Shown here one piece after another: positions 1-11,079 of a DNA stretch of 43,404 nt. The translations under genes and the position numbers were made by a program. Position 1 is the stretch's first letter. Each line of letters begins with the position of its first letter. The notes beneath the pieces are model-generated. The model searched no databases. It was not told where the DNA came from and was given only the letters and a program-made list of their open reading frames with translations. This DNA is from Deltaproteobacteria bacterium (lineage in GTDB: Bacteria > Myxococcota > Myxococcia > Myxococcales > 40CM-4-68-19). The stretch is from positions 85,059 to 128,462 of the forward strand of contig VBKI01000082.1 in NCBI GenBank assembly GCA_005879535.1, read 5' to 3'.

Positions 1-193
1 GGTGGGCGTAGCTGCTCCTCCGGCGCCGACATTCACGGCGGCGGCGATGGGCAACATCGACGCCGACTCGACGACCGACTACTGGTCGGTTGCCAGCTTC
101 TCGCGCGTGATGAACCCGGCGGGCACCTGCACCGCGGACGCAAACAATCCGTCCGGCGAGCCGACGAACGACCAGAACGACGTCAACCTCTAA
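1..193 (+). CDS. Type IV pilin (PilA-like) copy 1, C-terminal fragment
   Basis: Partial gene cut off by the window start; the last 63 codons are present, reading from base 2 to the TAA at 191-193. The protein sequence is identical to the C-terminus of the complete pilA at 455-1051, including the ending NDVNL, so this is a second pilin gene just upstream in tandem. The N-terminal methylation motif is outside the window and cannot be checked. The C-terminal part of a pilin is normally its variable, surface-exposed domain, so perfect identity suggests a very recent duplication or gene conversion. If the window begins at a contig end, the break itself may be caused by this repeat. Confidence 0.8.
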   Translation, partial: VGVAAPPAPTFTAAAMGNIDADSTTDYWSVASFSRVMNPAGTCTADANNPSGEPTNDQNDVNL

Positions 194-199
194 GACGTC
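1..199 (+). repeat. Direct repeat, copy 1 (pilin 3' end)
   Basis: Bases 1-199 match bases 859-1057 without a mismatch (offset 858). The repeat covers the last 64 codons of the pilin, the stop codon and 6 bases beyond (GACGTC). It may extend further upstream outside the window. Confidence 0.95.
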
Positions 200-220
200 G
201 AAGCTGTAGGCAGAACGGGG

Positions 221-256
221 CGGGGGTGGCCAGGGGGGCCGCCCCCGTTCCGTTTT
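221..256 (+). terminator. Rho-independent terminator after pilin copy 1
   Basis: An 11-bp GC-rich stem (221-231 with 237-247, including one T-G wobble pair) has a 5-nt loop and is followed by TTCCGTTTT. It lies 28 bases after the stop of the first pilin gene. The corresponding position after the second pilA retains only the distal part (CCCCGTTCCGTTTT) and cannot form this hairpin. Confidence 0.65.
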
Positions 257-305
257 CTGGATCCCGGTGGCGCCGCGCCCTTTCTCGCACCCCATCGCAC
301 GTGCC

Positions 306-373
306 GCGAATTGTCACCCATGTCGACGGTTCGCGGCAGGTCCCCCGCTGCGCCAATTCGCAAATGCGCGAAT
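306..373 (+). promoter_or_regulatory. Candidate PilR binding sites upstream of pilA
   Basis: Two TGTC elements lie 9 bp apart (312-315 and 321-324), roughly 95-105 bp upstream of the expected pilA start point. From memory, PilR sites in Pseudomonas are tandem TGTC-containing elements at about this distance. An 8-bp inverted repeat GCGAATTG (306-313) / CAATTCGC (354-361) and another GCGAAT at 368-373 also lie in this stretch. Which of these, if any, PilR binds is inference. Confidence 0.35.
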
Positions 374-390
374 CCAAGTCGTTTTGTTGA

Positions 391-407
391 TTGGCCCGCA
401 GGTTGCT
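391..407 (+). promoter_or_regulatory. Sigma-54 (-24/-12) promoter of pilA
   Basis: TTGGCCCGCAGGTTGCT fits the sigma-54 consensus YTGGCACGRNNNTTGCW at all but two defined positions. It has the invariant GG and GC exactly 10 nt apart. The predicted start point is near 418, giving a leader of about 37 nt before the pilA ATG. pilA in myxobacteria and pseudomonads is known to be transcribed by sigma-54 RNA polymerase activated by PilR, and pilR is present at 2793-4211. Confidence 0.85.
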
Positions 408-454
408 CTACGTTGACTCCGTCCTTTTACCAAATTACCAAACGGAGATTCCCA

Positions 455-1051
455 ATGAAGAAGCTTGTCCAGAAAGGCTTCACGCTCATCGAGCTGATGA
501 TCGTCGTTGCGATCATCGGCATCCTTGCGGCGATCGCGATCCCGAACTTCATCAAGTTCCAGGCGCGGTCGAAGCAGAGCGAGGCGAAGGCGAACCTGAA
601 GGCGGTCTTCACAGCGGAGAAGGCGTTCTTCCAGGAGAAGGACAAGTTCTCCTCGCTGACCGGCGAGGTCGGATTCTCCCCTGAGCGCAACAACCGCTAC
701 GCCTACTACCTCACGGGCTCGGCGACGCTCGAGGATCGCACCGGCGTGACGATTCCGCAGGCCACCACGTTCAGCGGTATCGCGGTCGACGTGTTCAAGT
801 ACACCACGGCGGCGGACATGCCAGCGACGTTCGGCGGCGACCCGTGCAGCGTGACGGCGGTGGGCGTAGCTGCTCCTCCGGCGCCGACATTCACGGCGGC
901 GGCGATGGGCAACATCGACGCCGACTCGACGACCGACTACTGGTCGGTTGCCAGCTTCTCGCGCGTGATGAACCCGGCGGGCACCTGCACCGCGGACGCA
1001 AACAATCCGTCCGGCGAGCCGACGAACGACCAGAACGACGTCAACCTCTAA
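455..1051 (+). CDS. pilA: Type IV major pilin PilA (copy 2)
   Basis: 198-residue prepilin, the structural subunit of type IV pili that drive social/twitching motility. The N-terminus is MKKLVQKG followed by [20 protein letters not shown]: PilD would cleave after G8 and methylate F9, and E13 (fifth residue of the mature protein) is the assembly glutamate. The stretch through [16 protein letters not shown] is very close to Myxococcus PilA. Two cysteines in the C-terminal half (around residues 131 and 180) could form the usual disulfide. The ATG at 455 is chosen because GGAG lies 7 nt upstream and it gives the standard short leader peptide; an upstream in-frame extension exists but would spoil the leader. 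It has its own sigma-54 promoter at 391-407. Its terminator appears to be missing. Confidence 0.97.
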   Translation: MKKLVQKGFTLIELMIVVAIIGILAAIAIPNFIKFQARSKQSEAKANLKAVFTAEKAFFQEKDKFSSLTGEVGFSPERNNRYAYYLTGSATLEDRTGVTIPQATTFSGIAVDVFKYTTAADMPATFGGDPCSVTAVGVAAPPAPTFTAAAMGNIDADSTTDYWSVASFSRVMNPAGTCTADANNPSGEPTNDQNDVNL

Positions 1052-1057
1052 GACGTC
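859..1057 (+). repeat. Direct repeat, copy 2 (pilin 3' end)
   Basis: Exact copy of 1-199. After it, similarity to copy 1 resumes at CCCCGTTCCGTTTT once 43 bases present in copy 1 are skipped, then ends after TGG. The duplicated segment therefore once included the terminator, and the second copy lost its 5' arm. Confidence 0.95.
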
Positions 1058-1098
1058 CCCCGTTCCGTTTTGTGGTCACGCCGTCGGTCCTTGCTAGG

Positions 1099-2022
1099 AT
1101 GCGTTCCGTGCGCGACGCGGTCCGCGGCACCGCCGCAGCTCTTTCCATCGCCATCGCAATCTGCACGGCGGCTGCGCTGCGGGCCTCCGCGCAGCGGCGC
1201 GCCCCGCGCCCGGTCGAGAGCGAGCTGGACATTCCTCCGATCCCCGGGGACGTGGCGCGCGCGCTCACCTTCGGCTTCCGTTCGCTCCTCGCCGACTTCA
1301 CCCTGCTCCAGGCCATCCAGCTCCTGCCGGTGCGGCACGGCGACATGGCTCCGGAGGCTGCCGCGCCGATTGACCGCCGCATGTTCCGCCTGCTCGACTA
1401 CTCCGTCGAGGTCGATCGGAAGTTCGGCGGTGCGTACCGGTTCGCCGCCGCTGCGCTCCCGCACGAGACGATGGACGGGAAGGTGTTCGGCGTGGTGAAT
1501 GCCATGCAGATCCTGGAAAAGGGCGTGCGGGAGCGGCCCGACGACTGGCGCATGGGATTCTTGCTCGGGTTCCTGCAGTCGTATTACCTGCGAGATTTTC
1601 CCGCGGCGGCGCGCAACCTCGCGCTCTCGGCGAAGCAGCCAGGCGCGCCCCCCTTTGTCGGCCTTCTCGCGACGCGCCTGGCGGCGCAGGGCGGAGAGCT
1701 GCAGCTCGCGACCTCGCTCGCCGAAGCGATGCTGGCGCAGGCGAACGAGGAGAGCACGCGCAAGGAATGGCAGGACCGCGTCGACGCGCTGCACGTCGAG
1801 CGCGACCTGCGCGCGATCGAGGACGCGGCGCAGCGCTATCGCGAGGTGCACGGGTTTCCCGCCCGTTCCGTCCAGGCGCTCGTCTCTGCGGGGTTCCTGC
1901 CCGTCTTCCCGAGGGAACCGCACGGCGGCCGCTACGTCCTGGAAGGGGATGGCACGGCCCGCTCCACGTCCACGGAGCGACTGCGCGCGTACGGGTTGAC
2001 CAACCAGTTCGAGGTCCATTGA
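1099..2022 (+). CDS. PilG-like protein with N-terminal membrane anchor
   Basis: 307 residues. An N-terminal signal or anchor (about residues 8-32, Ala/Ile-rich) is followed by an alpha-helical, TPR-like repeat region (about 60-240). The C-terminal segment (about 255-300; GFPARSVQALVSAGFLP) resembles the periplasmic part of GspG-type pseudopilins. Its place, right after pilA and overlapping a permease gene, matches pilG of the M. xanthus pilG-pilH-pilI set needed for pilus biogenesis; the assignment rests on context more than sequence. The start ATG at 1099 is preferred over GTG 1072 or 1108 since it gives the best charged-then-hydrophobic N-terminus; no strong ribosome binding site decides it. 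The gene is only 47 bp from the pilA stop with no terminator between, so read-through from pilA is likely. Confidence 0.6.
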   Translation: MRSVRDAVRGTAAALSIAIAICTAAALRASAQRRAPRPVESELDIPPIPGDVARALTFGFRSLLADFTLLQAIQLLPVRHGDMAPEAAAPIDRRMFRLLDYSVEVDRKFGGAYRFAAAALPHETMDGKVFGVVNAMQILEKGVRERPDDWRMGFLLGFLQSYYLRDFPAAARNLALSAKQPGAPPFVGLLATRLAAQGGELQLATSLAEAMLAQANEESTRKEWQDRVDALHVERDLRAIEDAAQRYREVHGFPARSVQALVSAGFLPVFPREPHGGRYVLEGDGTARSTSTERLRAYGLTNQFEVH

Positions 2023-2789
2023 TGACGGCGTTCCTGGCAATCGCAGGCAACACGGTCCGCGAGCTGGTCCGGGGCAAGCTCCTCTACAACCTGTTGCTCT
2101 TCACCGCCCTGTTCGTCGCGGGATCGCTGCTCGTCGCGCAGCTGACTGTCGGGAACTGGGTGCGGATCATCCTCGACATGGGACTGGGCGCGATGGAAGT
2201 GGCGGGTGCGCTGATGGCGATCGTCATCGGCGTCGGCATCGTGGCGGGCGAGATCCAGCGCAAGACGATCCTGCCTACGCTGGCGAAGCCGCTGCCGCGA
2301 TGGACCTTCTGCGTCGGCCGCTACGCGGGTCTCGTCCTGCTTCTCGCCGTGAACGCGCTCGCCATCGTCGCCGTGCTCCGCGCGGTCCTCTGGCTGGCCG
2401 GATATCCGCTCGCGATCACGACCGCCCAGGCGGCGGCGCTCCTGTGCGTGGAGTTCGCGCTCCTTGCCGCGGTCGCGGTCCTGTTCGCGAGCTTCTCGAC
2501 GCCGATTCTCGCCGGATCGTATGCGTTCGCGGTCTTCTTCATCGGGCATCTGCTGCCCGACCTGCGGGCGTTCGCGGACAAAGCGCAGAGCGCGACGGCG
2601 CGGAACCTCGCCAAGGGCTTCTACCTCCTGCTCCCGGACCTGGAGCTGCTCAATCTCAAGTCGCACGCTTCGAACGAGCTCGCGGTCGCCGGCTCTTACG
2701 TCTGGAGCGCCGCGGGCTACGGCATCGCGTATGCCGCCGCCGTCCTCGCCCTGGCAGTACTCGTTCTCTCGCGCCGCGACTTGAACTGA
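2022..2789 (+). CDS. ABC-2 type transporter permease (PilI-like)
   Basis: 255-residue inner-membrane protein with about six hydrophobic segments (near residues 23-43, 58-80, 106-130, 140-165, 170-190 and 228-250). The GEIQRKTILPTLAKP segment after the second membrane span is typical of ABC-2 permeases. The start overlaps the preceding stop as TGATG, so the two genes are translationally coupled. In M. xanthus the ABC transporter PilH (ATPase) / PilI (permease) is required for pilus assembly. Here no ATPase gene is present next to the permease, and the next gene is convergent pilR, 3 bp away. The partner ATPase must be encoded elsewhere or has been lost. Confidence 0.7.
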   Translation: MTAFLAIAGNTVRELVRGKLLYNLLLFTALFVAGSLLVAQLTVGNWVRIILDMGLGAMEVAGALMAIVIGVGIVAGEIQRKTILPTLAKPLPRWTFCVGRYAGLVLLLAVNALAIVAVLRAVLWLAGYPLAITTAQAAALLCVEFALLAAVAVLFASFSTPILAGSYAFAVFFIGHLLPDLRAFADKAQSATARNLAKGFYLLLPDLELLNLKSHASNELAVAGSYVWSAAGYGIAYAAAVLALAVLVLSRRDLN

Positions 2790-2792
2790 CCG

Positions 2793-4211
2793 TCAATCCG
2801 AGTCGTCGGCCTCGTCCTCGGGCTGCCCGGCCAGCTTCTTCACCCGGTGGCGGAACTGCCGGAACGTGAGACCCAGCCGTGCTGCGGCGTACGTCTTCAC
2901 GCCGCCGGCCTCGGTGAGCGCTCGATCGATCAGCTCCCGCTCGATCTGGGCGAGGTAGTCCTCGAGCAAGAAACCGTCCGGCAACGGGCCTCCCGGCGAC
3001 AGCGCGTGCGCGCCCACCCCGCGAAGCACGGCGGGCAGGGCGTCGACGGTGACCTCGTCGCCCGAGGAGAGCGCCACGGCGCGCTCGATCAGGTTCTCCA
3101 ACTCGCGGACGTTTCCCGGAAACCAGTATTCTGACAGGCGGCGCTTTGCATCGTCGGAAAGGCGCTGGAGCGGCCGCCGGTGCTCGGCGGCAAAGCGGCG
3201 CAGGAAATGATCCGCGAGCGGCAACACGTCCTCGCGGCGCTCGCGCAAGGCCGGAACGCGGATCTCGACGACGTTCAGGCGGTAGTAGAGATCCTCCCGG
3301 AAGCGTCCGGCGCGTACCTCTGCGGCGAGATTCCGGTTCGTCGCCGCGACCAGGCGCACGTCGACGTCGACGTCGTTGTTGTCGCCCACCGGCCGGATGC
3401 GGCGCTCCTGGATGGCGCGCAGGAGCTTCACCTGGACGTTGAGCGGCAGCTCACCGATTTCGTCGAGGAAGAGCGTCCCGTCCTGCGCGGCCCGGAAGAG
3501 CCCTTCCGTGGCGCCTTGGGCGCCTGTGAACGCCCCCTTGGCGTGGCCGAACAGCTCCGACTCGATGAGCCCTTCGGGGATGGCCCCGCAGTTCACGGGC
3601 ACGAACGGCGCCGAGGAGCGCGGGCTGCGCGCGTGGAGGGCGCGCGCGACCAGCTCCTTGCCGACGCCGCTCTCGCCGGTGATCAGCACCGTGGTCCGCG
3701 CCACCGCCACTTTTTCCACCACCTCGAACACTTCGTGCATCGCGCCGCTGCGCGCGACCATCGACTCGAAGCGGCCGCGGGCAGAGAGCTGCTCCCGCAA
3801 CAGCTCGTTGTCCTGGGCGAGGATGCGGCCTTGGCGGGCCAGCTCGCGCTTCTGCAGTGCGGCCTTGACGAGCGCGATCAGCTCGGCGGCGAGCGTGGGC
3901 GACTTCTCGACGTAACCGTACGCGCCGAGCTCGAGCGCCTTCTGCCGGACGTCGTCGCTGCCAAAGGCGGTCATGAGAATCACTTCCACCTCGGCCTCGG
4001 CGTCCTTCACCTTGCGCAGCACCCGCAAGCCGTCGTCGCCGGTGCGCATGCGCAGATCGGTGATCACCACGTCGAACTCGGAGGCAGCGAGGGCGCGCTC
4101 GACGCCGGGAACGTCGGCAGCGACCTCCACGGCATGGCCTGCCTTGGTCAGCCGCGCCTCGAGCATCACCCGCATCGATTGCTCGTCGTCGACCACCAGC
4201 AGGCGCGCCAT
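2793..4211 (-). CDS. pilR: Sigma-54-dependent response regulator PilR
   Basis: 472-residue NtrC-family activator. Receiver domain at residues 1-120 with acidic pocket D8/D9, phospho-acceptor D52, T81 and K103. AAA+ domain about 152-385 with Walker A GESGVGKE (179-186), sigma-54 contact loop GAFTGA (226-231) and Walker B LFLDE (247-251). A Fis-type helix-turn-helix lies at about 425-460. When phosphorylated by PilS it would activate the sigma-54 promoter of pilA found at 391-407. Last gene of the pilB-pilT-pilC-pilS-pilR operon, 3 nt after pilS. The short acidic tail (EDEADDSD) is unremarkable. Confidence 0.93.
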   Translation of the reverse strand: MARLLVVDDEQSMRVMLEARLTKAGHAVEVAADVPGVERALAASEFDVVITDLRMRTGDDGLRVLRKVKDAEAEVEVILMTAFGSDDVRQKALELGAYGYVEKSPTLAAELIALVKAALQKRELARQGRILAQDNELLREQLSARGRFESMVARSGAMHEVFEVVEKVAVARTTVLITGESGVGKELVARALHARSPRSSAPFVPVNCGAIPEGLIESELFGHAKGAFTGAQGATEGLFRAAQDGTLFLDEIGELPLNVQVKLLRAIQERRIRPVGDNNDVDVDVRLVAATNRNLAAEVRAGRFREDLYYRLNVVEIRVPALRERREDVLPLADHFLRRFAAEHRRPLQRLSDDAKRRLSEYWFPGNVRELENLIERAVALSSGDEVTVDALPAVLRGVGAHALSPGGPLPDGFLLEDYLAQIERELIDRALTEAGGVKTYAAARLGLTFRQFRHRVKKLAGQPEDEADDSD

Positions 4212-4214
4212 CGG

Positions 4215-5888
4215 TCAGCCCACCGCCGCCGGAGCGTGCTGGTCCTGGGCCGGAGCCACCGGCAGCGCCACCCTGAAGGTGGTGCCGCGGCCGACTTCGC
4301 TGTGCACCGACAGGTGCCCGCTGTGCGCCTCGACGATGCGGTGCACGATGGCAAGCCCGAGCCCCGTGCCGCGCTCCTTGGTGGTGAAGAAGGGATCGAA
4401 GATGCGCTGCAGATCCTCGTCGGCAATTCCGTGTCCGGTGTCGGAGACCTCGAGAACGCCTTCCCCTGCCTGTCGCAGGATGCGGACCTCGACGCGCCCC
4501 CCGCGCGAAGTGGCGTCGGCAGCGTTCCCGAGCAGGTTCCAGAGCACCTGCCGGAGCTGACCCGGATCGGCCCGCACCCAGACGGGCGCATCGGCCTGCG
4601 CCACGAGCTCGATGCCGCGCTCGGCGAGCTGCTGCCGGAACAGCTCCATCGTCTCCACCACGGCGCGGGCAGCGTCGAGAGGCTCGAACGCGGGAGAAAT
4701 CGGCCGCGCGAAGGAGAGGAACTCGCGCACCAGGGCTTCCAGCCGCTCCGCCTCGCTGCGCACGACGCTCATCAGGCGGCGCTCCTGCTCGTCCAGGCCG
4801 GGAGAGGCGCCGAGAATCTCGATCGAGCCGCACATCGAAGCGAGCGGATTGCGGATCTCGTGCGCGAGGCCCGCTGCCAGGCCGCCGACCACGGCGAGGC
4901 GGTCGGTGCGGCGGACCGCTTCCTCCATCTGGCGCAGCTCGGTGAGATCCTGGAAGAGGATGACCTGTCCGGAGGCCCCGCCGGCGAGCGGCGCCATCGC
5001 GTATCCCAGGATCCGATCGCGGCCGTCGTGCGCGCGCAGGCGCACTTCGGGGCGGCCGCGCTCGCGGGGCCTTGCGATCGACCCCGCGAGCTCGGGCAGG
5101 AGGGTTTTCAGCGGCTGGCCGCGGGCGGCGCGGTCGGACACGCCGGTGAGGTGCTCGGCGGCCGGATTCAAGTAGGTGATGCGGCCGTCCTCTCCGAGCG
5201 TGAGGATCCCGCTGGCGATGGAGCGCACCACGGCGGAATAGATGGCTTCCAGCGCTTCCAGCCGCGTTTCGCTCCGCAGTAGCTGGCTGCGGGCGCCCTG
5301 GAGCTGCTCGGCGAGGAGCGAGGAGAGCCCGCCGACCAGCATGAAGGCGGAGAGGTTCGCGGCCATCACCACCGCGAGCTTTCCCGGCGCGAGCGGGACG
5401 CGATCCAGCTCGGCGGCTGCCGGGGGAACGATGCCGATCTGCATGCTCCAGGCGAGCACGCAGAAGGCGATGCAGGAGGTGGCTGCACCCAGCGCCGCGC
5501 CGCGCCGGCCGAGGCCGATGGCGCCGCTGACGATCGCCAACGGGTACAAGATCGTGAAGATGCTGTCCGCGCCTCCGGTCAGGTAGACGAGGCCCGTCGC
5601 CGCGATCACGTCGGCGGCGAGCTGGCCGTGCGCGACCCAGCCCAGGTGTCGCCGGGTGCGCAGCAGGAAGGTGCCGATCAGCGAGGCGAAGTAGATCAGC
5701 GCGACGATGGCGAAGAGAAGCGCCTCGACGGTGCGCGGAAAGGGCTCGTGCCCGAGCGTCGGCCATGCGGTAGCGGCGAGGAGCGCCGTGCCCACTGCCA
5801 GGCGAACGCCGGTGAGCAGGACCAGCTTGCCGTAAAGACCGCCTTTGGAGCGTTCGCCGAGTGGCGAATAGACGCCCGCCTCTGCCAT
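4215..5888 (-). CDS. pilS: Sensor histidine kinase PilS
   Basis: 557 residues. Six transmembrane helices between about 20 and 195, then a PAS domain (about 210-320), then a HisKA domain with H-box HEIRNPL and phospho-acceptor H343. The HATPase domain has N-box NLLGNAAD (451-458), G1 box DTGHG (483-487) and G2 box GTGLGLA (507-513). The six-helix membrane region is the PilS arrangement, which in Pseudomonas senses pilin within the inner membrane. It partners PilR encoded 3 nt downstream. ATG start is 5 bp after the pilC stop. Confidence 0.92.
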   Translation of the reverse strand: MAEAGVYSPLGERSKGGLYGKLVLLTGVRLAVGTALLAATAWPTLGHEPFPRTVEALLFAIVALIYFASLIGTFLLRTRRHLGWVAHGQLAADVIAATGLVYLTGGADSIFTILYPLAIVSGAIGLGRRGAALGAATSCIAFCVLAWSMQIGIVPPAAAELDRVPLAPGKLAVVMAANLSAFMLVGGLSSLLAEQLQGARSQLLRSETRLEALEAIYSAVVRSIASGILTLGEDGRITYLNPAAEHLTGVSDRAARGQPLKTLLPELAGSIARPRERGRPEVRLRAHDGRDRILGYAMAPLAGGASGQVILFQDLTELRQMEEAVRRTDRLAVVGGLAAGLAHEIRNPLASMCGSIEILGASPGLDEQERRLMSVVRSEAERLEALVREFLSFARPISPAFEPLDAARAVVETMELFRQQLAERGIELVAQADAPVWVRADPGQLRQVLWNLLGNAADATSRGGRVEVRILRQAGEGVLEVSDTGHGIADEDLQRIFDPFFTTKERGTGLGLAIVHRIVEAHSGHLSVHSEVGRGTTFRVALPVAPAQDQHAPAAVG

Positions 5889-5893
5889 CGTCC

Positions 5894-7159
<1,266 letters not shown>

Positions 7160-7171
7160 TGCAGTCTCCTG

Positions 7172-8272
7172 TTACCGGGCCTGGACCGGGCGGTTCACGC
7201 CCGGTTTGACGCCTGAGGCGAGGATGTTCCGCAACTCCTCGGGATCAGAGCTGCGCCCGAGCCCTTCCTCGAGCGTGATGAGGCCGCGCTGGATCAGCGA
7301 TGCCAGCGACTGGTTGAAAGTCTGCATTCCGAACTTCGACTGGCCGACCTGCATCTGGGAGTAGATCTGGTGGACCTTGTCCTCACGGATCAGGTTCCGG
7401 ATGGCTGCGTTCGGGACCATCACCTCGATGGCCAGCACGCGTCCGGGCCCGCTTGCCTTGGAAATCAGGTTCTGGGTCACCACACCCTCGAGCACGAAGG
7501 AGAGCTGCGCGCGGATCTGCGGCTGCTGGTAGGGCGGGAACACGTCGAGGATGCGGTTGATGGTCTGCACGCAGGAGTTGGTGTGCAGGGTCCCGAAGGC
7601 GAGGTGGCCGGTCTCCGAGATCACCAGCGCGGCCTCGATGGTCTCCAGATCGCGCATCTCGCCCACCAGCACCACGTCGGGGTCCTGGCGGAGGATGTAC
7701 TTGAGCGCCTTCTTGAAGCTGTGCGTGTCCGCCCCGACCTCGCGCTGGTTCACCACGCAGTTCTTGTGCGGGTGGAGATACTCGATCGGGTCCTCGACGG
7801 TGACGATGTGCTCGTGCCGCTCGGTGTTGATCTTGTCGATGATCGACGCCAGCGTGGTGCTCTTGCCGGAGCCGGTCGGCCCGGTCACCAGCACCAGCCC
7901 GCGCGGCTTCTTCGCCAGCTCGGAGACGATCGGCGGAAGGCCCAGCTCCTGGAAGGTCAGGATCTTGAAGAGAATGGTGCGGAAGGCGGCCGCTACCGCG
8001 CCGCGCTGCATGAAGATGTTGGCGCGAAACCGCGAGAGGCCTTTCACGCCGAACGAGAGGTCGAGCTCGTTCTCCTCCTCGAACTTGTGCTTCTGCGCGT
8101 CGGCGAGGATGGAGTAGCAGAGCTGCTTCGTCTCCACCGGCGTGAGCGGCGGAGTCTTGAGCGGTACCAGGTTGCCGTCGATGCGGAGCTGCGGAGGCGA
8201 GCCGGTGGTGATGTGGAGATCGGATGCTCCTTTCTCCACCATCGCCTTGAGCAGCTGATGCAGATTGGGCAA
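7172..8272 (-). CDS. pilT: Pilus retraction ATPase PilT (TTG start)
   Basis: 366 residues when started at TTG 8272 (reading MPNLHQLLKAMVEKGASDLH, closely matching M. xanthus PilT, which begins MANLHQLL as I recall). A GAGGGG ribosome binding site lies 9 nt upstream; no in-frame ATG or GTG gives the right N-terminus, so the reading frame that continues far upstream is not the gene. Walker A GPTGSGKS (131-138), Walker B and Asp boxes (about 195-210) and His box GHLAFGTLHTN (222-232) are intact. It powers pilus depolymerisation. Same operon as pilB (17 bp gap) and pilC. Confidence 0.95.
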   Translation of the reverse strand: MPNLHQLLKAMVEKGASDLHITTGSPPQLRIDGNLVPLKTPPLTPVETKQLCYSILADAQKHKFEEENELDLSFGVKGLSRFRANIFMQRGAVAAAFRTILFKILTFQELGLPPIVSELAKKPRGLVLVTGPTGSGKSTTLASIIDKINTERHEHIVTVEDPIEYLHPHKNCVVNQREVGADTHSFKKALKYILRQDPDVVLVGEMRDLETIEAALVISETGHLAFGTLHTNSCVQTINRILDVFPPYQQPQIRAQLSFVLEGVVTQNLISKASGPGRVLAIEVMVPNAAIRNLIREDKVHQIYSQMQVGQSKFGMQTFNQSLASLIQRGLITLEEGLGRSSDPEELRNILASGVKPGVNRPVQAR

Positions 8273-8289
8273 GTGTCGTTTCCCCTCGG

Positions 8290-9999
<1,710 letters not shown>

Positions 10000-10027
10000 G
10001 CCTTGCACCCCTCGCCGTTGAGGGTTT

Positions 10028-10046
10028 CGAGTCTAGGCGAGACTCG
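10028..10046 (-). repeat. Inverted repeat in the pilB leader
   Basis: A perfect 7-bp inverted repeat, CGAGTCT and AGACTCG with a 5-nt spacer, 28 bp upstream of the pilB start, in the 111-bp gap between ribF and pilB. It could be an operator or an mRNA hairpin. No T-run follows on the minus strand, so it is unlikely to be the ribF terminator. I could not identify a convincing -10/-35 pair nearby. Confidence 0.4.
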
Positions 10047-10110
10047 CAGGCAAAGCGAGAAAGCAGGCGATTCCTTTGGGGGTTTTTTGGGTCGGAAGTG
10101 CTCCGCGGTG

Positions 10111-11079
10111 CTACACGCCGAGCAGTCTCCGAGCCTGCATGACGTCCTGCGTTATCTGCGCCTTCAACGCCTCGATTCCCGGGAACCGCCGCTCCTCGCG
10201 GAGCCGGTGCACGAACTCCACGCGCAACCGCCGTCCATAGATGTCGTGCGCGAAGTCGAGCAGGTGGACTTCCAGCGACAGCGGCGGCTGCCCCGCGGCG
10301 CCGGCCAGTGCGACATCGGGACGAAACGTGGGATTGAGTCCGAGGTTCGCCGCCCCGGGGATGGCGGTACCCTGCTGATCGAGCAGCCGCGCGCGCACCG
10401 CGTACACGCCCACTGCCGGAAGAAGCTCGTTGGTCGTGCGGATGTTCGCGGTGGGCCAGCCCAGCTTCCGGCCGCGGCCAACGCCGCGAACCACGTCGCC
10501 GTCCAGATCGAAGGGGCGTCCGAGCAGCATGTTTGCAGCCTCGACGCGTCCTTCGAGCACGAACTCGCGCACCTTGGTGCTCGAGCAGACGAGGCCGTTG
10601 ACCGCCACCGGCGGCACCACGTGGAGGCGGACGCCGCGCCCGGCGAGGGAATCGCGCAGCGTGTCGGCCGTTCCGGCGCGCGCCTTCCCATAGGTGAAGT
10701 CGTGGCCGACGACGACTTCGGCGACGCCGGTGGCGACGACCATCTCCACGAACCGAAGCGGCGGCGTGGCCGCGAAATCCGCGTCGAACGGCTGCTCGAC
10801 GAGATCGGTGATGCCGCAGGCTGCGATCAGCTCTCGCTTGCGCGGCCTCTCGCAGATGAGTGGCGGCGCGTAGGCGGGCGCAAGCAGCCGCGCCGGGTGC
10901 GGCTCGAACGTCAGCGCGCAGGCCGGACCCCGCGCGTCGCGCCGCGCTACCGCAAACAGCGCCTGGTGCCCGAGATGGACGCCGTCGAAGTTGCCGATCG
11001 CCACCGCGCTGCCTTTGAGCGCGCCGGTCGCCGCCGCCAGCCCGGGGTGGATGCGCATCGAGGTGGCTTGCGCGGTCAA
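10111..11079 (-). CDS. ribF: Bifunctional riboflavin kinase / FMN adenylyltransferase
   Basis: 322 residues, the usual size for RibF. It converts riboflavin to FMN and then FAD. The N-terminal nucleotidyltransferase domain contains GNFDGVHLGH (about 29-38) and SSTKVREF (about 166-173). The C-terminal kinase domain contains GRPFDLDGDV and GRGRKLGWPTANI (about 187-215). The ATG overlaps the cdd stop as ATGA, making it the third gene of a punA-cdd-ribF operon. The flavin product serves general metabolism; no functional link to the nucleoside genes is needed. Confidence 0.95.
   Translation of the reverse strand: MTAQATSMRIHPGLAAATGALKGSAVAIGNFDGVHLGHQALFAVARRDARGPACALTFEPHPARLLAPAYAPPLICERPRKRELIAACGITDLVEQPFDADFAATPPLRFVEMVVATGVAEVVVGHDFTYGKARAGTADTLRDSLAGRGVRLHVVPPVAVNGLVCSSTKVREFVLEGRVEAANMLLGRPFDLDGDVVRGVGRGRKLGWPTANIRTTNELLPAVGVYAVRARLLDQQGTAIPGAANLGLNPTFRPDVALAGAAGQPPLSLEVHLLDFAHDIYGRRLRVEFVHRLREERRFPGIEALKAQITQDVMQARRLLGV

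Noticed and set aside
311-454. Longer pilA starting at 311
   Set aside because: It would cover the sigma-54 promoter and place the class III leader cleavage site deep inside the protein.
3180-5282. A 700-codon + strand frame opposite pilR and pilS
   Set aside because: Antisense shadow; the opposite strand carries complete, motif-rich PilR and PilS proteins.
10047-10110. A sigma-70 promoter for pilB
   Set aside because: TAGACT resembles a -10 element, but no acceptable -35 lies 16-18 bp upstream.
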